Positions 17,796 through 27,263 of a stretch of 64,000 nucleotides of DNA are shown here, piece by piece. The translations under genes and the position numbers were made by a program. This DNA comes from Intestinirhabdus alba (lineage in GTDB: Bacteria > Pseudomonadota > Gammaproteobacteria > Enterobacterales > Enterobacteriaceae), in NCBI RefSeq assembly GCF_009711095.1, contig NZ_WMJZ01000003.1:62001-126000 (forward strand). The letters are read 5' to 3'. The notes under the pieces are model-generated. The model did no database searches. It was given only the letters and a program-made list of their open reading frames with translations, and was not told the origin of the DNA. Numbering within the stretch: the first letter of the stretch is position 1; each line of letters begins with the position of its first letter.

Positions 17796-18479
17796 ATGTT
17801 TAAAAAAGCTCTGGGAGTGGCGGCTTTAATTGGCGCGTCGTTCGTCGCTCAGGCGGTTACCGTTGATTTACGTCACGAATATATCGACAGCGGGGCTAAT
17901 GCCGACCGCGTGTCAGTCTCTCACCGTTTTGCCAACGGCGTTGGTTTCTCCGTTGAGGCAAAATGGAAATCCGGCGGCGATAAGGCCGATCGGCCTTTTT
18001 CCGACACGGTGGGCAATGGTCACGAAGATTCACTGAGCTGGCGCTGGAAGGCCACGGAAAATATAGCAATTACGCCTGCGTTTACCCTGGAGAGCAACGA
18101 CAGCCGGACGATTTACAAGCCAAATATTCACCTGCAGTACAGCTTTGATAACGGCCTGTACGCGGCGGCGCGCTATCGCTATGAATATACCCGCTATCCG
18201 TCAAGTGATAATAAAGACGATGATAAAGTTAACCGTGGCGATGCCTGGGTGGGCTGGGTGCTTGGCGACTGGCGCACCGAGCTGAACTATGTTTATGCAA
18301 AAAGCAGCGAAGGACAACCGCGCAATAATAATAAAACCTGGTCTACGGAATATAACGCCAGGCTGGCCTATAAATGGGATAAAAACTGGGCACCGTATGC
18401 GGAAATCGGCAACGTGGGGGTAAAAACCTCCGACGAGCGGCAGACCCGTTTTCGCGTAGGCGTCGCCTATTCCTTCTGA
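17796..18479 (+). CDS. kdgM: Oligogalacturonate-specific porin KdgM family
   Basis: This 227-residue outer-membrane protein has a signal peptide (cleavage after AQA, residue 20) and then alternating beta strands ending in the aromatic terminus RFRVGVAYSF. It belongs to the KdgM family of 12-strand monomeric channels. The mature start VDLRHEY is the family signature. It would let acidic pectin oligomers cross the outer membrane. Its neighbour ogl and the KdgR-like box support the oligogalacturonate assignment over the related NanC. Confidence 0.9.
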   Translation: MFKKALGVAALIGASFVAQAVTVDLRHEYIDSGANADRVSVSHRFANGVGFSVEAKWKSGGDKADRPFSDTVGNGHEDSLSWRWKATENIAITPAFTLESNDSRTIYKPNIHLQYSFDNGLYAAARYRYEYTRYPSSDNKDDDKVNRGDAWVGWVLGDWRTELNYVYAKSSEGQPRNNNKTWSTEYNARLAYKWDKNWAPYAEIGNVGVKTSDERQTRFRVGVAYSF

Positions 18480-18558
18480 TACCGATAAGACGCGAGCTGG
18501 CCCCGATACGCGGCGAGCCGCACAGTTAAGAAACTGAGATTGCCCTGTTTCATGGTTT

Positions 18559-18588
18559 GCCCCGGTTCCTGGCCGGGGCTTTTTTTCT
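18559..18588 (+). terminator. Rho-independent terminator of kdgM
   Basis: GCCCCGG (18559-18565) pairs with CCGGGGC (18573-18579) and is followed by a run of eight T. Confidence 0.88.
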
Positions 18589-18668
18589 TTATTTCCGCCC
18601 CGTTGACGCGGCTCTGCCTGCCCTGCGGCCAACCGCAAAAAAGGTTCATCGCAGATTAGCGTGAACCC

Positions 18669-18693
18669 AAAAAAGCCCTCCGTCAGGGAGGGC
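18669..18693 (-). terminator. Rho-independent terminator of ogl
   Basis: On the minus strand GCCCTCC and GGAGGGC arms (18675-18681 and 18687-18693) form a stem that is followed by a run of T, seen as AAAAAA on the plus strand. It lies about 40 bp after the ogl stop codon. Confidence 0.85.
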
Positions 18694-18730
18694 AAGGCCA
18701 GTTACAGAAACATGGACGCAAAATGGAAAT

Positions 18731-19906
18731 TTACAGCCGCATCAGCTCCGGCTGTCCGGGAAGCTTCGCGATATAAAGCGCGGGCTTGCCGTCTTTATCG
18801 GAGCTGAACAGCACCGCGCGATCGTCAGGCGTAAAGGAGGGATGCGGATGGGTGACCTGACGGCTGTTCGCCACGGTGGCCCAGGAGGTGTCGTGGCGGG
18901 CAATGCGGAAATAGCTTTTTTTCGCCACGTCAAAGCCGTAGAGGTAGGGATCGTTATCAATGGTGTAGCCGCCGGTATCCTTCACGTCCACCGGCGTGCC
19001 GGAGCCGTCGCCCACCAGCAGCGAGCCGTCGACGTTGCTCATTAGGTGCGAGCAGGCGGGCATCTGCATAATCTCTTCGTTCACGCCGGTGTCCGGGTTG
19101 TAGCGGGCGATGGTGCGCCCCTGCTGCCCTTTCAGATAGGAGACATAGAGCAGCGCGGAGCCGTCCGGCACCCAGAATTCATGGGTGCAGCTCTCGCCTT
19201 CCGCATGATCTTTTACCTTGCGGATATTGCTGCCGTCTTCATTGACCAGCCACATGCGCGCGTCGATCAGATCGTGCGGGCCTTCATGGCAGAAGGCGAC
19301 GGTATTATCGTCAAACGGGCGATAGATAGGGTGGCCGAGCCACAGTTTTTCCTCGTGGATCGTCACGCTGTCGCCGGTTTTTAAATCCACGCGCAGCAGC
19401 CGGCAGCGAGGGCCTTTGTGAAAAAAGTCGTGGAAGATTTTCCAGTCGTTCAGCGGCGTCCAGTCGCTTTTGGCGATTTCGATGCCCACCAGCTTTGTGC
19501 AGTCGCTGTTGGCGACCCAGGTGCCGTAGCCCACCCAGTCGTCCGGCACGCGGTATACTTCGCGCTCGTCCAGGGTTTTCAGGTTGACTTCCCGCAGGGT
19601 GCGATCGTTTTTCACGTAGAAGAGGGCGCTGTCGTCGGGAGAGAGAAAGCCGCCGAAGGTGTTGTCACCGGCTCCTTCCGTCAGCTGTACCGCCTCGGCG
19701 TTGGCGATATCCAGCAGATAGTAGTTCCAGTGGCCGTCAAACTCCCCGGCGAAAAGCAGATGGCTGCCGTCGTTAAAGAAACACTTCTGATAAAAATAGT
19801 TGCGGTGACAGATTACGTCCGGTGGGGTCAGGCGAGTGACTTCCACGCCCGTGTCGGGATCGCGGCTGACCTCATAGTTCAGCTTAACCCGCATGCCTTT
19901 AGCCAT
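18731..19906 (-). CDS. ogl: Oligogalacturonate lyase Ogl
   Basis: The 391-residue cytoplasmic enzyme is a seven-bladed beta-propeller of polysaccharide lyase family 22. Visible family segments include DVICHRNYFYQKCFFNDGSH, CHEGPHDLIDARMW and CTHEFWVPDG, which contain the Mn-binding and catalytic His residues. It splits short and unsaturated oligogalacturonates to unsaturated monogalacturonate. The start at 19906 follows AAGGAGAG. It is divergent from kduI and shares the KdgR-controlled gap. Confidence 0.95.
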   Translation of the reverse strand: MAKGMRVKLNYEVSRDPDTGVEVTRLTPPDVICHRNYFYQKCFFNDGSHLLFAGEFDGHWNYYLLDIANAEAVQLTEGAGDNTFGGFLSPDDSALFYVKNDRTLREVNLKTLDEREVYRVPDDWVGYGTWVANSDCTKLVGIEIAKSDWTPLNDWKIFHDFFHKGPRCRLLRVDLKTGDSVTIHEEKLWLGHPIYRPFDDNTVAFCHEGPHDLIDARMWLVNEDGSNIRKVKDHAEGESCTHEFWVPDGSALLYVSYLKGQQGRTIARYNPDTGVNEEIMQMPACSHLMSNVDGSLLVGDGSGTPVDVKDTGGYTIDNDPYLYGFDVAKKSYFRIARHDTSWATVANSRQVTHPHPSFTPDDRAVLFSSDKDGKPALYIAKLPGQPELMRL

Positions 19907-19994
19907 AATGCTCTCCTTTTACTGCACGTTGGATGCCAGCGATCCGCGACAGTACCCAGATTTATGATAAGATTAAAAAGAGAGTGTTAAATTA

Positions 19995-20012
19995 TCAAAA
20001 CGATGTTTCATT
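19995..20012. promoter_or_regulatory. KdgR-like box upstream of ogl
   Basis: TCAAAACGATGTTTCATT matches the KdgR palindrome with a good right arm (GTTTCATT) and a one-base-shorter left arm. It lies about 90 bp upstream of the ogl start. Confidence 0.6.
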
Positions 20013-20175
20013 GTGTGTGACTGACTGCGCAATTTATAAGAAAAGGGGCGCAGAGGCGATAGTACGTTATGCAGGCCCGGCGTTGGGTGTGCCGGGAGTC
20101 TGCGCGTCAATGTGAGGTAACTTATTTTTTTATAAAGAAATTTATTTTTTCATTCCCGCCGTCCGGCGGCGCGTT

Positions 20176-20191
20176 CGTGATCGTAATTACA
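20176..20191. promoter_or_regulatory. CRP-like site in the ogl-kduI gap
   Basis: CGTGATCGTAATTACA matches TGTGA-N6-TCACA with one mismatch in each arm. It lies 24 bp before the kduI-side KdgR box, consistent with joint catabolite activation. Confidence 0.5.
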
Positions 20192-20214
20192 GTTTTAATA
20201 ATTACACGCAGAAA

Positions 20215-20235
20215 AAATGAAACGTTGTTTTATTT
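20215..20235. promoter_or_regulatory. KdgR box upstream of kduI
   Basis: The core AATGAAACGTTGTTTTATT is a near-perfect KdgR operator about 110 bp upstream of kduI. The remaining ogl-kduI gap (19907-20345) shows no gene. Confidence 0.75.
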
Positions 20236-20345
20236 GTAATTGAAAACTCTCTTCCGGCGGGATATCATTAGCGCATTGAGTAAAACGGAACAGCGTTTCG
20301 CTATTCGTTAAGTCATTCACGATCGTTCGATCACCGGAGGTTAAT

Positions 20346-21182
20346 GTGGACGTCAGACAAAGCATTCACAGCGAGCACGCCAAAACGCTGGACACCCAGG
20401 GGCTGCGCAAAGAATTTTTAGTGGAAAAGGTGTTCGTCGCTGACGAATACACTATGGTTTACAGCCACATTGATCGTATTATCGTCGGCGGCATCATGCC
20501 GGTGGCTAAATCGGTCTCCGTGGGTGGCGAAGTCGGCAAACAGCTGGGCGTAACCTATTTCCTTGAGCGCCGCGAGCTGGGCGTGATCAACATCGGCGGC
20601 GCGGGCACCATTACCGTTGACGGCCAGTGCTATGAAATCGGCCACCGCGACGCGCTGTACGTCGGCAAAGGGGCGAAAGAGGTGGTCTTCGCCAGCGTCG
20701 ATAGCGCGAAACCGGCGAAGTTCTACTACAACTGCGCGCCTGCGCATACCGCTTACCCGACCAAAAAGGTCACTCCGGCAGACGTAGCGCCGGTGACCCT
20801 GGGCGACAACGTCACCAGCAACCGCCGCACTATCAACAAATATTTCGTACCGGACGTTCTGGAAACCTGCCAGTTGAGCATGGGGCTGACCGAGCTGGCA
20901 CCGGGTAACCTCTGGAACACCATGCCGTGCCATACCCATGAGCGCCGCATGGAGGTCTACTTCTACTTCAATATGGAAGAGGACGCCTGCGTCTTTCATA
21001 TGATGGGGCAGCCGCAGGAAACGCGCCATATCGTGATGCATAACGAGCAGGCGGTGATCTCTCCGAGCTGGTCCATCCACTCCGGCGTCGGTACTAAAGC
21101 CTATACCTTCATCTGGGGCATGGTTGGTGAAAACCAGGTCTTTGATGATATGGACCACGTGGCGGTAAAAGATCTGCGCTAG
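20346..21182 (+). CDS. kduI: 5-keto-4-deoxyuronate isomerase KduI
   Basis: The 278-residue cupin-fold isomerase begins with GTG at 20346 after CCGGAGG; an ATG two bases earlier is in another frame. The zinc ligands lie in [15 protein letters not shown] and in SIHSGVGT. It converts 5-keto-4-deoxyuronate (DKI) to 2,5-diketo-3-deoxygluconate. Sequence and length equal E. coli KduI almost throughout. kduD follows after 53 nt. Confidence 0.97.
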   Translation: MDVRQSIHSEHAKTLDTQGLRKEFLVEKVFVADEYTMVYSHIDRIIVGGIMPVAKSVSVGGEVGKQLGVTYFLERRELGVINIGGAGTITVDGQCYEIGHRDALYVGKGAKEVVFASVDSAKPAKFYYNCAPAHTAYPTKKVTPADVAPVTLGDNVTSNRRTINKYFVPDVLETCQLSMGLTELAPGNLWNTMPCHTHERRMEVYFYFNMEEDACVFHMMGQPQETRHIVMHNEQAVISPSWSIHSGVGTKAYTFIWGMVGENQVFDDMDHVAVKDLR

Positions 21183-21235
21183 TCGCGGGCGGTGATAACG
21201 CCTGTCCGGGACAGGCATAAATATAAGGAATTACA

Positions 21236-21997
21236 ATGATCTTAAATGCATTCTCTCTCACCGGTAAAGTTGCGGTAGTCACCGGCTGTGATACCGGCCT
21301 GGGCCAGGGTATGGCGCTGGGCCTGGCGGAAGCGGGCTGTGATATTGTCGGCATCAACATCGTCGAGCCGACCGAAACCATCGAGCGCGTCACCGCGCTG
21401 GGCCGCCGCTTCTTAAGCCTGACGGCGGATCTGCGTCAGATCGACGGTATTCCGGCGCTGCTGGAGCGTGCGGTCTCCGAGTTTGGTCATATTGATATCC
21501 TGGTCAATAACGCCGGTCTGATCCGTCGTGAAGACGCTATCGACTTTAGCGAAAAAGACTGGGACGACGTGATGAACCTGAACATTAAGAGCGTCTTCTT
21601 TATGTCCCAGGCGGCGGCGAAGCACTTCATCGCCCAGGGCAACGGCGGCAAAATCATTAACATTGCCTCGATGCTCTCCTTCCAGGGCGGCATCCGCGTG
21701 CCGTCCTACACCGCGTCAAAAAGCGGCGTGATGGGCATCACCCGTCTGATGGCTAACGAATGGGCGAAGCATAACATTAACGTGAACGCTATCGCTCCGG
21801 GCTACATGGCGACCAACAACACCCAGCAGCTGCGTGCCGACGAGCAGCGCAGCGCGGAGATCCTCGACCGCATTCCGGCGGGTCGCTGGGGTCTGCCGAG
21901 CGATCTGATGGGGCCGGTGGTTTTCCTGGCCTCCAGCGCCTCTGACTACATCAACGGTTACACCGTGGCCGTAGACGGCGGCTGGCTGGCGCGTTAA
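21236..21997 (+). CDS. kduD: 2-dehydro-3-deoxy-D-gluconate 5-dehydrogenase KduD
   Basis: The 253-residue short-chain dehydrogenase has the cofactor motif TGCDTGLGQG, the NNAG motif and the catalytic Ser with YTASK. It reduces 2,5-diketo-3-deoxygluconate to 2-keto-3-deoxygluconate with NADH. It is the second gene of kduID, under the KdgR box before kduI, and is followed by two hairpins. Confidence 0.97.
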   Translation: MILNAFSLTGKVAVVTGCDTGLGQGMALGLAEAGCDIVGINIVEPTETIERVTALGRRFLSLTADLRQIDGIPALLERAVSEFGHIDILVNNAGLIRREDAIDFSEKDWDDVMNLNIKSVFFMSQAAAKHFIAQGNGGKIINIASMLSFQGGIRVPSYTASKSGVMGITRLMANEWAKHNINVNAIAPGYMATNNTQQLRADEQRSAEILDRIPAGRWGLPSDLMGPVVFLASSASDYINGYTVAVDGGWLAR

Positions 21998-22103
21998 CGG
22001 CTCCCGTTATCGTGACCGGAAAGGGGGCGGTTAACCGCCCCGACACGTTTAACCAAACGCAAAGCGGGAGAAACTGCGTTTTTCCCGCTTTGTTATCACT
22101 CTG

Positions 22104-22134
22104 ACGGCTCCCCTCAACCGGGAGCCGTTTTTTT
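22104..22134 (+). terminator. Rho-independent terminator of kduID
   Basis: ACGGCTCCC (22104-22112) pairs with GGGAGCCGT (22120-22128) and is followed by seven T. A further stem, AAAGCGGG with CCCGCTTT, lies just upstream (about 22061-22092). The rest of the 470-bp kduD-togB gap has no visible gene. Confidence 0.88.
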
Positions 22135-22410
22135 ACGTCGCTTCCTGGCTTCAGTATCCCCGGCGTCCTTCTGCGCCAGCGCTGGCGGCCAGCCTGCATC
22201 CAACCGCCCGGCGCTGAACCGACCCGCAGGCAGCGGGGTGTGGATGGTGGCGACCGTTTATCTTCCGCTTACCGGGGCGGTCTTTCGGGTTAGGGCGTAA
22301 CGGCGTTGGCCGGCCAACGGGCGCTCTGCGGGGCGATGAGCGTTCAGCGGAGCGCGGGCAGGGAAGGTGGGGGAGAAGAGAGCGACAGTGCCGGGCGTTT
22401 ACCGCCCGGC

Positions 22411-22446
22411 ATAAAGAAAAGCGCAGGCCGGACAGGACGCCTGCGC
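22411..22446 (-). terminator. Terminator of the tog operon
   Basis: GCGCAGGC (22421-22428) pairs with GCCTGCGC (22439-22446); on the minus strand the stem is followed by TTTTCTTT. A second hairpin built on GCCGGGCG and CGCCCGGC lies at 22390-22409. Confidence 0.7.
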
Positions 22447-22467
22447 GTCGCGGTCCGGCCGACGGGC

Positions 22468-23754
22468 TTAACGCATGGCGCGTTTCAGAATACGCTCGGC
22501 CTGGCGCTGGAAGTCAGCGGCGGTCTCTTCCACGCTCTTCTGGCCGTAGTCGATATACTGCAGAGCGGTGCCGAACTGCGCTACGATCTGCGGATCGTCA
22601 AAGTACGGCGAAACAGAGAGTTTAGCGGGCAGCGACTGGGCCAGGCGCAGGCCGGCGACCGCCGGATCGTTTTCCCTGATGGTGCCCTCCCCGGTGAGGA
22701 GGGTGACCGCCGCCTTGCTCAGCGGAACCCCGCGCTCCAGACCGAGGATTTCCACCCCCTCTTTGCTGTTCAGCAGGAAGTTGATTAGCTTCGCCGCCGC
22801 CTCCGGGTTTTTCGTCGACTTGCCGATGGAGAGCATCTGCGCGGGCTTAAAGAACAGGCCCGCGTCGGTAGCCCCCGGCAGCATCGGGTAGTTGCCCAGC
22901 TCCAGCTTCGCCGGCGGCTTCAGGTTGTCGGAATATTTGGTGATGGTGGAGTTCCACATATAGGTGCCGCCCCATTCGCCCTGGATCCACGGCTTCATCT
23001 CATACATGTTGCTCTTACCAAACGACGCATAGTATTTGGTGTCCGGCATGACGTGGCTGTCGATCAGCCGTTTGTAGGTCTGGAAGAGCTCCACCCACTG
23101 CTCTTTGCTGTAGCTGAATTTCTTCGTCTTCTCGTCCACCGCCGGGATATTGTACTTCTGAATCATGTAGGAGTTGAGCAGCGCCAGGGTGTCCTGATGC
23201 TCCAGCACCACCGGATAGTACTGCTTGCCCAGCTTGCTCTCAAAGGCTTTCCCCGCCGCCATCAGCTCGTCCCAGGTTTTCGGGTATTCAACCCCCGCTT
23301 TCTTCCAGGTTTCGTTGTTGAAGTAGAAGACGCGGGCGGTAACGGAGACGGGAATACCGTTCAGCTTGCCGTTAACGGTGGTGCTCTGCAGCTCTTTGGC
23401 GTCGAACTGGCTGAGGTCGAGCACGTCCTTCATCTTGTTCAGATCGTAGAAGCCTTCGCCATTTTTCGAAAAGATCGGCAGCCAGTTCCAGTTGGTCTGC
23501 ATCACGTCCGGCTCGGTGCCGCCGGCGATCTGGGTGGTCAGGCGGGAGAGGTGCCCGTCCCAGCCGGTGTATTCCGCTTTGACGCTGATGTCCGGATTCT
23601 GCTGATGGAACGCTTCGAGCGCTTTCAGGGTGACCTGGTGACGGCCGTTGCCGCCCCACCAGGACATGCGCAAATCAACGTTCTGCGCCGCGGACGGCAG
23701 CGCGGTCAGACCAAGGGTGGCGGAGATAGCGGCGCTTAACAGCACTTTTTTCAT
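22468..23754 (-). CDS. togB: Oligogalacturonide ABC transporter, substrate-binding protein TogB
   Basis: The start at ATG 23754 has GGAG upstream and begins a clear signal peptide (MKKVLLSAA to PSAAQ). A longer frame would run into togA and is rejected. The 428-residue protein is a family 1 solute-binding protein (MSWWGGNGRHQVTL, GGTEPDVMQTNWNWLPIF). It would bind oligogalacturonides in the periplasm and deliver them to TogMN. It is the last gene of togMNAB. Confidence 0.92.
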   Translation of the reverse strand: MKKVLLSAAISATLGLTALPSAAQNVDLRMSWWGGNGRHQVTLKALEAFHQQNPDISVKAEYTGWDGHLSRLTTQIAGGTEPDVMQTNWNWLPIFSKNGEGFYDLNKMKDVLDLSQFDAKELQSTTVNGKLNGIPVSVTARVFYFNNETWKKAGVEYPKTWDELMAAGKAFESKLGKQYYPVVLEHQDTLALLNSYMIQKYNIPAVDEKTKKFSYSKEQWVELFQTYKRLIDSHVMPDTKYYASFGKSNMYEMKPWIQGEWGGTYMWNSTITKYSDNLKPPAKLELGNYPMLPGATDAGLFFKPAQMLSIGKSTKNPEAAAKLINFLLNSKEGVEILGLERGVPLSKAAVTLLTGEGTIRENDPAVAGLRLAQSLPAKLSVSPYFDDPQIVAQFGTALQYIDYGQKSVEETAADFQRQAERILKRAMR

Positions 23755-23767
23755 TTTTATACTCCAG

Positions 23768-24895
23768 TCAGAGAGAGATGTTCTGTTCAGTTTTGGCATC
23801 AAAGAGATGACACTTGCTCATGTCAAACGTAAACCAGACCTTGCGATGAAGTCCCTTTTCAATCATCGGCTTCGCTTTGTCTGATGGGATGCGGGCGGTG
23901 AGCTCATAGTCGGCCACCCGCAGATAGATGAAGTACTCGTGGCCCATATTCTCCACGCGCACCATTTCGCCGCTGCAGCAGCCCCCGGCGAAAGGCTCAT
24001 CGGAGAGTTCGACAAATTCCGGACGAATGCCGTAAAACACCTCCTGGCCCAGATGGGCAAAGGCTTTGTCGCGTAATCTGTCGTTGAGGGGCATGGCTTC
24101 ATCGCCGATGCTCAGGCAGAGCTGGCCCGCCTTATCAACCAGCCGGCTGGCGCGTATATTCATCTCCGGCGCGCCGATAAAGCCCGCGACGAACATATTT
24201 TTCGGTTTGTGGTAGAGGTTGTCCGGGGTATCCACCTGCATAATATGGCCCAGCTTCATCACGCAGATGCGATCGCCCATGGTCATCGCCTCGGTCTGGT
24301 CGTGGGTCACGTAGACGGTGGTGGCCGGCTTGCCGGACTGCTTCAGCTGTTTGTGCAGATCGGAAATCCGGATGCGCATGGAGGCGCGCAGCTTGGCGTC
24401 GAGGTTAGAGAGCGGTTCATCGAAGAGGAACACGTCAGGTTTTTTCACAATTGCGCGGCCAACCGCCACGCGCTGGGCCTGGCCGCCGGAGAGCTGGCGC
24501 GGCAGCCAGTCCAGTAGCTCTTCCAGCTCAAGGATTTTTGCCGCTTCGTTCACCTGCTGCTCAATCTGCTCCTTCGGCATTTTGCTCAGCTTCAGGCCGA
24601 AGGCGAGGTTCTCCCGCACCGTCATGTGCGGATAGAGCGCGTAGTTCTGGAACACCATGGCGATCCCGCGCTCCTTCGGCGCGAGGTTATTGACGATCTT
24701 CTCGCCGATGCGCACTTCGCCGCCGCTGATGGTTTCCAGGCCGGCCAGCATACGCAGGGTGGTGGACTTGGCGCAGCCGGAGGGGCCGACGATCACCATA
24801 AACTCACCTTCAGCGATTTTAAGGTCGATACCATGTACCGCTTTGAAGCCGTTGGAGTACACTTTTTCCAGTTTGTTGAAAATCACTTCAGCCAT
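23768..24895 (-). CDS. togA: Oligogalacturonide ABC transporter, ATPase TogA
   Basis: The 375-residue MalK-type ATPase has Walker [10 protein letters not shown] (residues 37-45), signature LSGGQAQR, Walker B VFLFDEP and a C-terminal TOBE/OB regulatory part. Walker A has Ala in place of the more usual Gly before the catalytic Lys. It energises TogMN-mediated import. It is 12 nt after togN and 13 nt before togB. Confidence 0.92.
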   Translation of the reverse strand: MAEVIFNKLEKVYSNGFKAVHGIDLKIAEGEFMVIVGPSGCAKSTTLRMLAGLETISGGEVRIGEKIVNNLAPKERGIAMVFQNYALYPHMTVRENLAFGLKLSKMPKEQIEQQVNEAAKILELEELLDWLPRQLSGGQAQRVAVGRAIVKKPDVFLFDEPLSNLDAKLRASMRIRISDLHKQLKQSGKPATTVYVTHDQTEAMTMGDRICVMKLGHIMQVDTPDNLYHKPKNMFVAGFIGAPEMNIRASRLVDKAGQLCLSIGDEAMPLNDRLRDKAFAHLGQEVFYGIRPEFVELSDEPFAGGCCSGEMVRVENMGHEYFIYLRVADYELTARIPSDKAKPMIEKGLHRKVWFTFDMSKCHLFDAKTEQNISL

Positions 24896-24907
24896 GATAT
24901 TTCCCTC

Positions 24908-25810
24908 TTAACCTTTAATTCCGCTGCTGGTCACGCCCTGTACGAAGTAGCGCTGTGCCAGGAAGAAGACAATGATGGATGGCAAAATGGAGATGCTCGC
25001 CATTGCCAGAATTTCGTTCCACGGCGCTCCTTCGGTAACGTCGATGGACATTTTCAGCGCCAGTGCGATGGGGTACTTATCGACGCTGTAGACATAAATC
25101 AGCGGCCCGATAAAGTCGTTCATTGACCACATAAACTGGAACAGCGCCACGGAGATAATCGCCGGCTTCAGGATCGGTACGACCACGTACCACAGCACCT
25201 GAATGGAGTTGCAGCCGTCGATCTGCGCCGCCTCTTCCATATCGCGCGGGACGCCGCGCAGGAACTGAATCAGCATAAAGACGAAGAACCCCTGGGTGGC
25301 GAACGCCAGCGGCAGATACAGCGGCATATAGCTGTTCAACATGCCCATTTCGCGGAACATCAGATACTGCGGGATCAGCAGCACGGTGCTCGGCAGCAGC
25401 ATGGTGGCGATAAGCGTGGCGAACCAGAACTTCTTCCACGGGATCTCGAAGCGGGCGAAGCCGTAGGCCACGATGGTGGAGGAGATAATGGTCAGGATCA
25501 CCTTCGGGATCACATACTTAAAGGTGTTCAGCATATAGTGGCCGAAGGTGTACTCGGTGCCGGTTTTCCAGCCGTTCACAAAGCCGTCCCAGGTGGCGTG
25601 GGAGGGCCACAGGCTAAGGGTGGTGAAGATCTCGTGGTTCGGCTTGAAGGACGCCGAGAACATCCACACCAGCGGATAGAGCATCAGCAGGCCGACGAAC
25701 AGCAGAATCACGTAACGGACGGTCGCGTTAATCTTCTCCCGACGCAGGGTACGGGCCACTTCACGTTCGGCGACGCCTCTGGCCGCTGAAATTTCCTGAA
25801 TATCAGCCAT
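24908..25810 (-). CDS. togN: Oligogalacturonide ABC transporter permease TogN
   Basis: The start at ATG 25810 follows GGGAGG and overlaps the togM stop codon by 8 nt. The 300-residue MalG-type permease has six membrane helices and the EAA loop EEAAQIDGCNSIQVLWYVVV that docks on TogA. An N-terminal stretch of about 30 charged residues precedes helix 1. Confidence 0.92.
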   Translation of the reverse strand: MADIQEISAARGVAEREVARTLRREKINATVRYVILLFVGLLMLYPLVWMFSASFKPNHEIFTTLSLWPSHATWDGFVNGWKTGTEYTFGHYMLNTFKYVIPKVILTIISSTIVAYGFARFEIPWKKFWFATLIATMLLPSTVLLIPQYLMFREMGMLNSYMPLYLPLAFATQGFFVFMLIQFLRGVPRDMEEAAQIDGCNSIQVLWYVVVPILKPAIISVALFQFMWSMNDFIGPLIYVYSVDKYPIALALKMSIDVTEGAPWNEILAMASISILPSIIVFFLAQRYFVQGVTSSGIKG

Positions 25811-26693
25811 TTTTGCCTCCCTTATCGGCAGAGTAAAACACCCAGTATTTTGAAGACTTAAAGGCGATTGCCGCAAAGACCGCCACCACCAGGAAGAGTA
25901 CCCAGGCCAGCGCCGCGCCGTAGCCCATGTCAAAATACTTAAACGCGGTGTCGTAGATATAGAGCGAGAAAAGATAGGTGGAGTAGGTCGGGCCGCCGCC
26001 GGTGATAACGTACGGTCCGGTAAATTCCTGGAACGCCTGGGTGGTCTGCATAATAAAGTTAAAGAAGATCACCGGGGTAATCAGCGGTACGGTCACCTTG
26101 ATAAACATCTGCCACTTCGACGCGCCGTCGATCATCGCCGCTTCATACTGCGACTGCGGCACGTTCTGCAGGGCGGCGAGGAAAATCACCATCGCCGAGC
26201 CGAACTGCCAGACGCGCAGCAGGGTAACGGACATCAGCGCCAGCGAGGGTTCGCCCAGCCAGTTCACCGGATCGAGGCCAAATACGCCGATAAAGCTGTT
26301 CAGCAGGCCGTCAATGGCGAACAGCGCGCGCCAGAGAACGGCGATGGCGACGGAGCTGCCGAGAATAGACGGAATATAATAGGCGGTACGAAAGAAGCCG
26401 ATGCCGCGTAATTTAAAATTAAGCACGAAGGCAATGCCCAGCGCGAACGCCAGCTTTAGCGGAATCGTTAAAAAGACATAGGCGAAGGTCACGCCCATTG
26501 ATTTCCAGAAGAGTGCATCTTCGGTAAACATATAGCGATAATTTTCCACCCCGTTAAATACGGGAGGGCTCATCAAATCGTACTCAGTAAAACTGAGAAA
26601 GAAAGATGAAACGAACGGGAAGGCGGTGAAAATGATCAGCCCGATTATATAGGGTGATATCCACGCCAGTCCCAACATCCTGTTTTCATTCAT
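25803..26693 (-). CDS. togM: Oligogalacturonide ABC transporter permease TogM
   Basis: The 296-residue MalF-type permease has six membrane helices and the EAA loop YEAAMIDGASKWQMFIKVTV. It pairs with TogN to form the channel. It is the first gene of togMNAB. The KdgR-like boxes that should control it lie some 475-570 bp upstream, beyond an ERIC-like insertion. Confidence 0.92.
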   Translation of the reverse strand: MNENRMLGLAWISPYIIGLIIFTAFPFVSSFFLSFTEYDLMSPPVFNGVENYRYMFTEDALFWKSMGVTFAYVFLTIPLKLAFALGIAFVLNFKLRGIGFFRTAYYIPSILGSSVAIAVLWRALFAIDGLLNSFIGVFGLDPVNWLGEPSLALMSVTLLRVWQFGSAMVIFLAALQNVPQSQYEAAMIDGASKWQMFIKVTVPLITPVIFFNFIMQTTQAFQEFTGPYVITGGGPTYSTYLFSLYIYDTAFKYFDMGYGAALAWVLFLVVAVFAAIAFKSSKYWVFYSADKGGKNG

Positions 26694-26817
26694 AGCGGCC
26701 TACCTGACAAGTAAGGGTTTAATACGGATTCAGCTGTCACCGGGCGCACAAAGTCGTCGCGCGCGGCGTTATGTTTTTGGGCATCGGCAAAACCGGTATC
26801 ATTTTTATATATTGATA

Positions 26818-27098
26818 TATACCCTAAATAATTCGAGTTGCAGCACAAAACGCAGCGCGTTTTGAACAGCCCCAGGGCTGGCCCCGAAGGGGTGAGGCCG
26901 ACAGGCCGAATCACGCGGCGACACAGTGTCAAATTCGTCAGGAACGAATTTGAACAGCCGCAGGCTGCCTCTGGTGAGCGACAAATCTGCCTGGAACAGA
27001 TTTGAACGCCGCTGGCGGCGGCCCGTCAGGGCGAGGCTCATGGATGAGACGAGTAACCCGAAGCCAACGCACATGCAACTTGAAGTATGACGGTTATA
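26818..27098. repeat. Composite ERIC-like element with hairpin modules
   Basis: The ends are imperfect inverted repeats: left TATACCCTAAATAATTCGAG and, on the other strand, right TATAACCGTCATACTTCAAG, both continuing to TTGCA. These are the known ERIC termini. The 281-bp length exceeds the usual 127 bp because the core holds three stem-loop modules: AAAACGC/GCGTTTT (26847-26863), AAATTCG/CGAATTT (26931-26951) and AAATCTG/CAGATTT (26983-27003). Each is followed by GAAC and a second GCC/GGC stem. Confidence 0.8.
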
Positions 27099-27170
27099 AA
27101 AGGATTTTTTCTGGAGCATCCGCTGCTTTTCTCCTCCTTTTAAACTTAATGAACCGCCGTTCTCGTTTAG

Positions 27171-27185
27171 TAAAACGTCGTTTTA
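27171..27185. promoter_or_regulatory. KdgR-like palindrome (distal tog operator 1)
   Basis: TAAAACGTCGTTTTA is a perfect palindrome with the AAAC-N3-GTTT core of KdgR sites, followed by TTTTATT. It is about 478 bp upstream of togM and beyond the ERIC-like element. Confidence 0.6.
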
Positions 27186-27234
27186 TTTTATTCTATTGCG
27201 TTTTGTTTCTGCGTCATTCACAGAATGGTGGAAA

Positions 27235-27263
27235 TGTGATCGAAGTCGAAACAGTGTTTCAAA
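27235..27263. promoter_or_regulatory. KdgR-like palindrome and CRP half-site (distal tog operator 2)
   Basis: GAAACAGTGTTTC (27248-27260) is a perfect palindrome with the KdgR core. TGTGA at 27235-27239 with the following bases resembles a weak CRP site overlapping it. Confidence 0.6.
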
